Below are positions 1 to 7,212 of a DNA stretch of 18,637 nucleotides, one piece after another. The DNA lies in NCBI GenBank assembly GCA_964398215.1, contig CAYNNP010000130.1, positions 1 through 18,637 on the forward strand, in the 5' to 3' direction. Origin of the DNA: CAYNNP01 sp964398215. Lineage in GTDB: Bacteria; Planctomycetota; Planctomycetia; Pirellulales; Pirellulaceae. Numbering within the stretch: position 1 is the first letter of the stretch; the number at the start of each line of letters is the position of its first letter. Both the position numbers and the translations under genes were made by a program. The notes beneath the pieces were generated by a model that worked only from the letters and a program-made list of their open reading frames with translations, did not search any database and was not told the origin of the DNA.

Positions 1-50
1 TACTTGCGTCCGAAGTTCCGGCAATTGCAGCGTTTGCTCGGTCCGGCCTA
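1..50. repeat. 50-bp repeat, left copy of an exact inverted pair
   Basis: Bases 1-50 are the exact reverse complement of 18288-18337. The likeness resumes after a diverged gap: 89-108 matches the reverse complement of 18246-18265 at 19 of 20 bases. A more diverged copy of its inner part (15-51) lies at 18389-18423 in the same orientation. The unit holds an 8-base palindrome (gcaattgc). It looks like a dispersed intergenic repeat and may extend left of the window. Confidence 0.85.
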
Positions 51-63
51 CCCCATAGGCGCA

Positions 64-108
64 AGCGAGGGATTCGCGTTGTCCCTCGCTCACGCGTCGG
101 GTTACCAA
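64..108. repeat. palindromic part of the left repeat element
   Basis: A perfect 9-bp stem (64-72 with 82-90) encloses a 9-base loop. It is followed directly by a 20-base block (89-108, ending in gggttaccaa) that recurs inverted near the right end with one mismatch. The hairpin itself is absent from the right copy, where the corresponding gap is AT-rich. This is what a modular REP-like element would show. Confidence 0.6.
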
Positions 109-159
109 AATGACCGCGGCGCCTCTGAGCCTGTGGTACTCGTATTGTGATGGCTCTTT

Positions 160-198
160 GCGATCCGGCAAAAGGAGCCGCTGGATGCACCGGATCGC
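160..198. other. hairpin in the 5' intergenic region
   Basis: A perfect 9-bp inverted repeat (160-168 with 190-198, gcgatccgg/ccggatcgc) has a 21-base loop. No T-run follows on either strand, so it is not an intrinsic terminator. It may be another repeat or an RNA structure. The rest of 1-480 shows no convincing gene: the longest ATG frame I found in it has about 46 codons with no ribosome binding site. Confidence 0.4.
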
Positions 199-482
199 TC
201 TTTCCCGGTGATTCGTGCCTTGGCAACCGAAGACCATTGGCCGTGAAACCGGCAGCATACGTACTGCCGCAACAGCCCGCGTAATCCGCTAGCAATTCGT
301 GGCGACGCCGCGATTGTGCCAACTTTTGAGTATTTGAAAGCATCAATGCTCCGATACCTCTCTTGAACACCTGATTTATCAAGTGTAAGTGCTCAAGCGA
401 CAGATTGATCGGTCCTCCGGCTAACCCCCGGTACTCAAGGCCTGGACGGGGCAAGACTCCGCAGGACGCAATCGATGAATTG

Positions 483-524
483 TTGAAAAGAGCGCTGGCA
501 AGTTAACTATATACCTCCATGGAG
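483..524 (+). promoter_or_regulatory. promoter and ribosome binding site of the cysteine-rich gene
   Basis: A TTGAAA box at 483-488 is followed after 17 bases by ACTATA (506-511); TATATA at 508-513 with 19-base spacing is an alternative -10. GGAG at 521-524 lies 7 bases before the ATG at 532. This is one of the few clear Shine-Dalgarno sites in the window and fits a well-expressed gene. An ATG at 519 is out of frame and precedes the GGAG. Confidence 0.5.
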
Positions 525-531
525 AATCACG

Positions 532-1281
532 ATGCGTCGTGTAATCGTTCCTGCTCTGCTAGCCGTTGCAATGCTAGCTGGCAACGCCCAAGCGGGCGGT
601 CTTTTCAGTAAATTGTGTGGTGGCTCAAGCTGCGATACTGGTCCTTCTTGCGGATGCGAGTCAGTTTACGCTGCTCCTTCTTGCGGCATCGAAGCTGCTT
701 CTTGCGGCGGATGTGCTGGTGATTGTGGCATGATCGCTCCATCATGCGACATGGGATGTGACAGTGGCTGTAGCACTGGCGGAGGCTGCGGCCTCTTCCA
801 AGGCGGCCTGTTGAAGAAATTGTTCGCCAAACGTGGCGGATGCGGTGGATGTGACAGCGGATGTGGCGCTGCACCTTCTTGTGGCTGCGAAATCGCTGCA
901 CCTTGTGGTGGCGGATGTGCACCAGCTCCAACTTGCGGTTGCGAAGTTGCTGCACCTTGCGGTGGCGGATGCTCTGGTGGATACGCAGCTCCAACTTGCG
1001 GATGCGAAGTTGCTGCTCCTTGTGGTGGCGGATGCGGACCAGCTCCATCTTGCGGTTGCGAAATGGCAATGCCATCTTGCGACAGCGGATGTGCTGCACC
1101 TGCTAAATGCGGACTGCTAGGCAAGCTTTTCGGCAAGCGTGGCGGTAGCTGCGGTGGCGGATGTGCTGCACCAGCTCCAACTTGCGGTTGCGAAATCGCT
1201 GCACCTTGCGGTGGCGGATGCTCAACTGGATACGCAGCACCAACTTGCGGATGCGAAGTTGCTGGTTGCGGTTGCCGCTAA
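532..1281 (+). CDS. secreted cysteine/glycine-rich repeat protein, candidate envelope protein
   Basis: The 249-residue product starts with a typical signal peptide (RR, a hydrophobic stretch, then a likely cut after GNAQA near residue 21). The mature part is almost wholly Cys, Gly, Ala and Pro, with about 42 cysteines by hand count. From about residue 115 it repeats a unit of the form P-(T/S)-C-G-C-E-x-A-x-P-C-G-G-G-C six times, the last cut short. Three spacer blocks (GGLFSKL, GGLLKKLFAKRGG, CGLLGKLFGKRGG) divide the chain into modules. Regular cysteine pairs in an exported protein point to disulfide cross-linking or, less likely, metal binding. Early chemical work reported cystine-rich proteinaceous cell walls in planctomycetes, so a structural envelope role is plausible but inferred. 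A promoter and terminator frame it as a single-gene unit. No enzyme motif is visible. Confidence 0.85.
   Translation: MRRVIVPALLAVAMLAGNAQAGGLFSKLCGGSSCDTGPSCGCESVYAAPSCGIEAASCGGCAGDCGMIAPSCDMGCDSGCSTGGGCGLFQGGLLKKLFAKRGGCGGCDSGCGAAPSCGCEIAAPCGGGCAPAPTCGCEVAAPCGGGCSGGYAAPTCGCEVAAPCGGGCGPAPSCGCEMAMPSCDSGCAAPAKCGLLGKLFGKRGGSCGGGCAAPAPTCGCEIAAPCGGGCSTGYAAPTCGCEVAGCGCR
874..1278 (+). repeat. six direct repeats of about 45 bp inside the cysteine-rich gene
   Basis: Units begin at 874, 928, 991, 1045, 1177 and 1240. Each encodes the Cys-Gly-Cys-Glu ... Cys-Gly-Gly-Gly-Cys module; the fourth is divergent and the sixth is shortened. Near-identity between some units at the DNA level suggests recent duplication or gene conversion. 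The regular composition also keeps long open frames on the opposite strand, which I do not consider genes. Confidence 0.8.
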
Positions 1282-1402
1282 GCAAACTAACTAGATCGAG
1301 ACCTGTGAGTTACTTGACGTCTGTTCTACGAAGTTCTTCGCCTTCTCTCCCTTCGGCCAACGACAACGTAAAACACAACTTGTTTATCTAGCTAAAAAAA
1401 TC

Positions 1403-1437
1403 AGCCCCAGAGATCTTACGGTCTCTGGGGCTTTTTT
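1403..1437 (+). terminator. strong intrinsic terminator, probably bidirectional
   Basis: An 11-bp perfect stem (1403-1413 with 1422-1432) with an 8-base loop is followed by a run of six T (1432-1437). An A-run at 1394-1400 on the other side gives a T-run on the minus strand. It can therefore end both the cysteine-rich gene (+) and the large protease gene (-), which converge here. Confidence 0.9.
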
Positions 1438-1482
1438 CATTGAATGATCTATTTTTCGGTTACATCACCAAAGGCGTGTCGC

Positions 1483-4400
1483 CTACGCAAGCGTGGTTCT
1501 AAAACGAGCCGCGAACTCCGATAGATCCTGGATATCGACGTCTCCATCACCATCGATATCATGTCGATCCAGGAACGATGAATCGCTAGCTTCCGTCCGG
1601 AACGCACTCGAAAAATCACCCAGATCACTGATATCAACATCGCGGTCTCCATCGGTGTCACCGAAGTACCGGAAGAACAAATCAGATGCTTGGTCTCCAA
1701 ACGTGACGTTTCCGACCAACGCGGGGCCATGGTTGACTTGGCTGACCTTCGCTGCGTCGATTGACAATTCATAGTTGCCATCGACCAGAGAGTTTGCACC
1801 GTTGCTGCGGGTGAGAACATGAGAGCCTGGGTCAAACGTGATCAGTGCGACGGTGTTTCCATCGGTGACCGTCGTTGAAACATTCAGTGTCGTAATCACT
1901 GCATCATCACCCACATGCCTGATAGAAAAAGCGTCCGGCTGAATCTCGACTTCATTGTCGAACTCGATTTCTAATTCTGTCAGCAGGTTTCTTGATGAGT
2001 TTCCGGAGTTCAGCGACACTTGGCTTACTTCTGGAGTGGGAACGATCGAGACCTGATAGTCTTCGACTTCACCATCTGTTGCGAAACCAGTGGTGGACAA
2101 TCCTCCGGCGGTGCTAACACGTACGCGAGCATGCGCCTGTCCAAGCACAGCGTCGGAACCAATGTTGTAACTAAGCAGCGTATCGCCATCGGTTATCGCT
2201 ACGTTATCAAGTACTTTCTCGTCGTTTTCCCAGGTTCCACTGCCGTCAAAATCGACCCAAGCATCAACCTTGGCTTCGGTTGCGTTTTGCAAGTTCACAG
2301 ACACAAACGCTTCGGTTGCATCGACGCCGATCTCATAAAAAGTGACACCATCATCATCGGCTCCGTCACCGGCAGAATCACCTGATGCTTGTCCATCTAA
2401 GTCGCCATCGCGATTGGAACCCAGTCGCGGCCCGCTCGTATCGTGACGGGCTCCGTTGTCGGCCAGAGTCACTGGGAACGTACCGGCTGCATCACCGTAG
2501 TCGCTGCCCAGCAAATCGTCATCAACAATGGTGCCGACGATCGGATCGCTGGCCAAGGGACCACCAGAATTGCTTAGCAAAACAAATTCAAAGGTTTCGT
2601 CTGGTTCAACGTCGTAGTCTCCGGCAACAGGCACTTCGACAATCACGGTAGATTCACCGATCGCAAAGCTTGCTGTTCCCGATGGTAGGCCGCCCACAAA
2701 GTCAGACGCGTCGACGGGGTTGACTCCGGTTGGCCGCACTTCCCACTCAACGTCAATCGCTTTCTGATCAAAGCCCGACCTCGGGATTTCGAAAGTAATG
2801 ACATTGGTGCCTGTGTCAGATTCTACATGCTCCGGAATTTCAAAGGTCGCAGCGCTGGGTAGGTCCGTCGTGATGGGAGTCCACGCGGTAAAAGCTGATT
2901 CATCGTAGCGTTCGATTTCTGTCCAGTTGTTACCATCCAAAGAGAACTCCAACACAACGTCTTCGCCGTTTTCGGTGGCATTCAGTCCGCCGCCGTTTGC
3001 ATCTGCAAAGATCAGGTCAAACTGTACTTGAGCACCAGGAGTTGGTGAGACAAGCGCGGTTTCAGCGATTCGTGCGCCATTGAATCCGTTGAAGAACAAT
3101 GCGTCCCCGTCCGTCCCTGGGAATGTATCGCGCGGTTCTGCGTTTTCGATCAATTCCCAATTAGCGTTGTCGATAGCGGGATCAAAGTCATCGAAGATCC
3201 CTGTGCTGGTGATGGTAAAGTCATCAATTGCCCAATGATCAAAGTTACCATTGCTGAATGCAACTTGGCGAAGGCGGAACTGCGACGAGGCGGAAAGCGC
3301 GACGATCGATTCATCATCATCGATCTGGCCCTCGGCGGATTCCCGACCCTCGGTGATCAAGAAATCTTCGCCCGTTGGAATGGTCAGCTCAATTTCGTAA
3401 GTCTCGTTGGATTCAACATCAATGTCTCCTGCGATGTCAATCGTCAAGACCTTTGAGGTTTCTCCTGCAAGGAACTCAAACGTTCCAGATTCGGCTGTGA
3501 CAAAATCGTTAGCATCCGTTGCGCCGCCAGCGACACGTCGCCAACCCACGGTGCTCTGGATACTATCGTTGCCAAGACGGTCAATCGTGAATGTATGCGA
3601 TGAACCTGTGGGCGAATCACCTTCCGCTGTTCTTGTGTCGACCGCAGAAATCCCAAACGCCGACCTGGACTCCAGGACTTCGATGCCAGCGACGCGGTCG
3701 GCAACACGATAGGTCCCCGAATCGACGATGCGGACCTCAAAGTACTCGTCTGGTTCGACAACTCCATCGTCAGCTACTGGGATACTGAATGTCGCAGTGC
3801 CACCGACCAGTGAAACCGTTTGGACCGTTGGGCCACCAAAGTCCGAAAACTCCGTTGAGTTCGGTGCTGGCAAACCAGGAGCCGATTGCCGAGCCCGAAC
3901 GACTTCAATAACAACATCCTCGGTTCCGCCATCGCTAGCTGTCAACGTAAACGAAGCGTCAAAGCCTTCGACTACCGACGCGGTGTTAGCTGCCAGCGAC
4001 AGCGTCGGTGTACCTGATGCTACGACCGTTCCAGAAATTCCGTATTGGCCCAAACTTCCGTAGTCGCTGTACCCAATTGGACTGGTAATCGTATAGGGAA
4101 CTGGGTCCGGTTCGCTGAACGTGTCGGTCAGTGGGTTGTAGGTGTTGTTGCGTGCGACACCATCAATTTTGATGAAGTACTCGCCGGCTGCCAAGTTCAC
4201 GTCGGTAAACGCTGCATTCAGATCGTCTTGAGGATTTGAATCCTGGATGAAGTTTCCAGACGAGTCAAACAGGCCTGCCCAAACATCCAAATTTGGTTTG
4301 TAACCCAAGACATCCACGTTAATCGAAACGTTACCCGCGCCCGTCGTGAACTTGAACCAGTCAGCATCCGTGTTCTGCTCAATGATTCCGAAGCCCTCGA

Positions 4401-5406
4401 TTTCGGTGATTCCTACTTCACTGATTTGCGTTGCGTTTTCTTGAGCGTCCGCGTGATCATCGGGTGCGTATGGAAAGTTCGCATCCTGAACGATGACAGC
4501 CAAATCGTCTTGCGTATTATTGGAGTTAAGGTAAACACCATTACTCCATTGTGTGATTTGTCTACTAAAGGGAGCGCCTAAGATTGGCCCCCAGCCTGTC
4601 GCTCCGTTTCCATGGCCACCGTAGTAGGTCTGGGAGCCAACGCCATGATGATTCAGTCCAAGTTGGTGACCAACTTCATGACTGACAGTTTCACTACCCG
4701 CGTTGAGGCCACCGTTGTAAACCAAAGCAGGTTCGTCCGCGAAGTCATCAAATGCGCCAAGGAATGCGTGTCCGCCACAACCACAATTGGCAAACGTATC
4801 CCTTGTCATCACGGCACGAGTTCCCCAACGCTGATCGTCCGCACCGTTCCTGCGTAAATCATCCAAGTCAGCGGGCTCTTCCGTGGTGACATTGATATCG
4901 AACGGTGCAAAGTCATCGGCAACAACTTGCCAGATCTCTTGTATCAACTCCAAACGGGAATCTGAAAAATTATTGTTCGTGGTGCCCCAGTAATTTGGAT
5001 GCACGATTTCGGAGAGTCCGTAGGCGCTATTCCATGACGTGCCTACCGTCGTGTGCCCATCAAAGTCAATGTAAAGAGTGAAGTTTGAGTCGGGCCGACT
5101 ATGGAGTTTAAATGTATCCTCCAACGGAAACGGAGCTGCTTGTTGTGGCGAATCATCGCCATCGCTGCCGTCGGTTGGAAAGTCGCCGCCTGCGAGCGGT
5201 GCGTTTAACGCGAAAGCTTGTATCGGTGGGACTGGTTGGCCGATCTGCCGCGGACCGTGGAACATTGAAATGATTCGTGGGTCAGTTTCAAAATCCCCTA
5301 TTTCCTCGTTGCTGGCACCAACATCACCAGCCAAGAGTCGGCGAGTTTCCAATCTTTGAATACTTCGGCGCACGTTCTTAGCACGCCGGTTGCCTTGAAT
5401 AGTCAA
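1483..5406 (-). CDS. large secreted metzincin-like protease with PPC, Calx-beta, reelin-like, GEVED and dockerin parts
   Basis: The 1307-residue product opens with basic residues and RLETRRLLAG (18-27), the planctomycete export-type motif. The start is TTG at 5406: the frame is open to a stop at 5503-5505 but holds no ATG upstream. The protease region (about 90-320) has HEVGHQLGLNH at 243-253, the zinc motif HExxHxxGxxH. The expected Met-turn methionine appears to be Leu276 (context GPILG). After it come a PPC-like sandwich (about 345-430), two Calx-beta-like repeats (about 463-702), a reelin-like region in unusual order (about 703-853), a third Calx-beta-like repeat (about 855-965), a GEVED-like module ending in DGEVEDY near 1110, and two dockerin-type calcium loops (about 1249 and 1283-1294). 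It is probably a calcium-stabilised extracellular or surface protease. The substrate is unknown, and activity is uncertain because of the Met-turn change. Confidence 0.9.
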   Translation of the reverse strand: MTIQGNRRAKNVRRSIQRLETRRLLAGDVGASNEEIGDFETDPRIISMFHGPRQIGQPVPPIQAFALNAPLAGGDFPTDGSDGDDSPQQAAPFPLEDTFKLHSRPDSNFTLYIDFDGHTTVGTSWNSAYGLSEIVHPNYWGTTNNNFSDSRLELIQEIWQVVADDFAPFDINVTTEEPADLDDLRRNGADDQRWGTRAVMTRDTFANCGCGGHAFLGAFDDFADEPALVYNGGLNAGSETVSHEVGHQLGLNHHGVGSQTYYGGHGNGATGWGPILGAPFSRQITQWSNGVYLNSNNTQDDLAVIVQDANFPYAPDDHADAQENATQISEVGITEIEGFGIIEQNTDADWFKFTTGAGNVSINVDVLGYKPNLDVWAGLFDSSGNFIQDSNPQDDLNAAFTDVNLAAGEYFIKIDGVARNNTYNPLTDTFSEPDPVPYTITSPIGYSDYGSLGQYGISGTVVASGTPTLSLAANTASVVEGFDASFTLTASDGGTEDVVIEVVRARQSAPGLPAPNSTEFSDFGGPTVQTVSLVGGTATFSIPVADDGVVEPDEYFEVRIVDSGTYRVADRVAGIEVLESRSAFGISAVDTRTAEGDSPTGSSHTFTIDRLGNDSIQSTVGWRRVAGGATDANDFVTAESGTFEFLAGETSKVLTIDIAGDIDVESNETYEIELTIPTGEDFLITEGRESAEGQIDDDESIVALSASSQFRLRQVAFSNGNFDHWAIDDFTITSTGIFDDFDPAIDNANWELIENAEPRDTFPGTDGDALFFNGFNGARIAETALVSPTPGAQVQFDLIFADANGGGLNATENGEDVVLEFSLDGNNWTEIERYDESAFTAWTPITTDLPSAATFEIPEHVESDTGTNVITFEIPRSGFDQKAIDVEWEVRPTGVNPVDASDFVGGLPSGTASFAIGESTVIVEVPVAGDYDVEPDETFEFVLLSNSGGPLASDPIVGTIVDDDLLGSDYGDAAGTFPVTLADNGARHDTSGPRLGSNRDGDLDGQASGDSAGDGADDDGVTFYEIGVDATEAFVSVNLQNATEAKVDAWVDFDGSGTWENDEKVLDNVAITDGDTLLSYNIGSDAVLGQAHARVRVSTAGGLSTTGFATDGEVEDYQVSIVPTPEVSQVSLNSGNSSRNLLTELEIEFDNEVEIQPDAFSIRHVGDDAVITTLNVSTTVTDGNTVALITFDPGSHVLTRSNGANSLVDGNYELSIDAAKVSQVNHGPALVGNVTFGDQASDLFFRYFGDTDGDRDVDISDLGDFSSAFRTEASDSSFLDRHDIDGDGDVDIQDLSEFAARFRTTLA

Positions 5407-5626
5407 ACCAATACCCGATAGAAGTGAATTGGATTCTGAAAAGCAACCAGACTGTAATCCGATTGACCCATATTTGGGTGTCGCCAGTCTAACACGAACT
5501 ATTCAGCCGTTGAAAGTGAATGCCGCCTCGATGCTTGCAAAAACGAGTCTTTCGTCGCCTGATCAAATTCTGTTAGGAATCCTGTTCAGAACCCTTGTCA
5601 CAATTCATCGTTTTTAGCGTATTTCT

Positions 5627-6151
5627 ATGCTCGGTGGCGATTACAAACTAAACCGATGTTCACGAGAATGTTTCTCGCAAAAGCGACCGCTGCGCGAGGG
5701 AGAGAGCTTTTATAGCGTCGTTTTGGAGCTAGACGAGGAATATGAACGCCGCGATTACTCCGCGGAAGCTTGGAAGGAGCCGCCTGAGGGAACGATCGGT
5801 GTCTGGAAAAACCGGATGCCAACAGCCAATGAACGCAAGCTCGTTTTGGCACCGCGCGAAGTCCTTTTAGAGTTGCTTTGCAAGATGGAAGAGTTTCCTG
5901 ATAAAGGAAAGCTGCGGTATGTGTTTGCCTTGATGTTGCTGCGGAAAAAGATCGTGCAACTTTATGATACAGGCGAACCGCTGGACAAAAGCGTGTTGAT
6001 GGTAAAGGCCGCCAAGGACTCCAATCCCATCGCCATCGACGCCCACCCAATCAACCGTAGTGAATCTGAAGAACTGACAGAAGAGCTACAAGACTTGTTG
6101 TACTGTGAAGCAAGCGAGCTTGACGAAGAAGAACACACGGTCACGGAATGA
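5627..6151 (+). CDS. conserved-looking hypothetical protein, cytoplasmic, function unknown
   Basis: I do not recognise a named domain. The 174-residue product has no signal peptide or membrane segment. Near the N-terminus it has two cysteines (in NRCSREC, residues 9-15) followed by a GESFYSVVLEL strand-like stretch, then charged and Trp-containing sequence (DYSAEAWKEPPEGTIGVWK). A helical middle part (LRYVFALMLLRKK) and a strongly acidic C-terminus (ELDEEEHTVTE) follow. The pattern resembles small proteins I believe are shared among planctomycetes; this is recollection, not a search. The stop codon overlaps the next start (ATGA, 6148-6151), so the two genes are probably translated together. 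The 220-bp gap to the divergent protease gene should hold promoters for both, but no clear boxes or Shine-Dalgarno are visible. Confidence 0.8.
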   Translation: MLGGDYKLNRCSRECFSQKRPLREGESFYSVVLELDEEYERRDYSAEAWKEPPEGTIGVWKNRMPTANERKLVLAPREVLLELLCKMEEFPDKGKLRYVFALMLLRKKIVQLYDTGEPLDKSVLMVKAAKDSNPIAIDAHPINRSESEELTEELQDLLYCEASELDEEEHTVTE

Positions 6152-7158
6152 CTTTCGGAAGCCACCGAATTCTCCAATACATTTTTGGCGCACGGATGCG
6201 AACAACCTACTGGATCCTAATCATCTTGGTCTGCTTTGTCTCAGGTGGTGCCACATGCGCGAACCGGCAAACGCAGCTCCCGTTTCCGCAACCACCACAA
6301 GTTCTGTCGACGACACCATCGCTAGCCGAAGTAACCCAAGCGGTCAATCGCGTCTCGACGATTCGGCAACTCGGCAGCAACTCAGTTTCGGTCGAAGTGC
6401 TTTCGATGAAGGTGCCAAAGCTGACAAACTCGACTCTCAGCATCCAACGAGATCGCGATTTTCGTTTAAAAGCTGGCTTGGCGCTCGCGATGGGTGCGGG
6501 CGTTGATCTGGGAAGCAACGCGGAACGTTTTTGGTTTGAAGTTCCCGAGACGGCAATGTCGCGCACACTCTACTTTGCCTCGCATGAGCGATTCCGCCAG
6601 CAGATTACCCGCTCTGTGTTGCCCGTCGACCCGACGTGGATCACCGATGCACTTGGTTTGGCAATCATCGATCCAGCGAACGTCGTCGCAGGACCGGTCC
6701 GCCGTCCCGACAACAAACTGGAAATTCGTAGTACCATCACGATGCCAAATGGTGTCTATCAACAAGTCTATTTTGTTGACCCAGGCGGCGGTTTCGTGAC
6801 CGATATTTTCTTGTACGCACCCAATGGAAACTTGATTGCGACCAGCAATGCATCGGGGCATCGATTCTACGAAGAACACCAATGCGTGTTGCCTCATAGT
6901 GTCGTGCTAAACCTTGTGCCCAACCAAGGGCCAGAGTTGAAATTGAAAATTGATGTTGGTGACTACGCCGTCAATCAGCTTTTGACCGGCGACCCGAACG
7001 TATTCAAGATGCCCAATGGTGCTCAGCGCAAAGTTGATTTGACAACTTTGTCAGGATTGGGGCCAGCCGCTATCGCGCCAGTTGGATATACAGCCAGCCA
7101 ACCCGCACCGAATCCCATTCGTGGCACAACCAAACGCCGCCGATTATTCAATCGGTAA
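6148..7158 (+). CDS. lipoprotein-like secreted protein, function unknown
   Basis: The frame begins at 6148, overlapping the previous stop by four bases, and encodes 336 residues. An internal ATG at 6196 gives a better signal sequence (MRTTYWILIILVCFVSGG then ATC), with a Cys in a lipobox-like position, so the true start may be 6196 (320 residues). The lipobox is non-canonical (Thr at -1). The mature protein has a coiled or helical first part (SLAEVTQAVNRVSTIRQL), then strands rich in aromatic and charged residues. That order recalls LolA/LppX-type outer membrane lipid-carrier folds (for example KVPKLTNSTLSIQRDRDFRL and ERFWFEVPE), but I cannot confirm it. The C-terminus is basic (TTKRRRLFNR). 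The arrangement suggests an envelope role coupled to the unknown cytoplasmic protein upstream. Confidence 0.85.
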   Translation: MTFGSHRILQYIFGARMRTTYWILIILVCFVSGGATCANRQTQLPFPQPPQVLSTTPSLAEVTQAVNRVSTIRQLGSNSVSVEVLSMKVPKLTNSTLSIQRDRDFRLKAGLALAMGAGVDLGSNAERFWFEVPETAMSRTLYFASHERFRQQITRSVLPVDPTWITDALGLAIIDPANVVAGPVRRPDNKLEIRSTITMPNGVYQQVYFVDPGGGFVTDIFLYAPNGNLIATSNASGHRFYEEHQCVLPHSVVLNLVPNQGPELKLKIDVGDYAVNQLLTGDPNVFKMPNGAQRKVDLTTLSGLGPAAIAPVGYTASQPAPNPIRGTTKRRRLFNR

Positions 7159-7212
7159 AACATGAAATTGCCAGCCAGTCCGCTTCTGAGGGCTGAGCCA
7201 GCTTCCGGCACT

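Noticed and set aside
160..198. Hairpin considered as a terminator for a gene left of the window
   Set aside because: The stem is perfect, but neither side has a T-run and the 21-base loop is long for an intrinsic terminator.
150..290. 46-codon ATG frame in the left intergenic region
   Set aside because: No ribosome site, and it overlaps the 160-198 hairpin; nothing supports translation.
605..1136. Long open frames on the minus strand opposite the cysteine-rich gene
   Set aside because: They arise from the Gly/Cys codon repeats on the plus strand and give low-complexity His/Arg or Pro products without signal peptide, ribosome site or known motif.
874..1278. Regular repeats that might be taken for a CRISPR array
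   Set aside because: The units are codon-phased, nearly contiguous and encode a coherent Cys-rich protein; there are no unique spacers of constant length and no cas genes.
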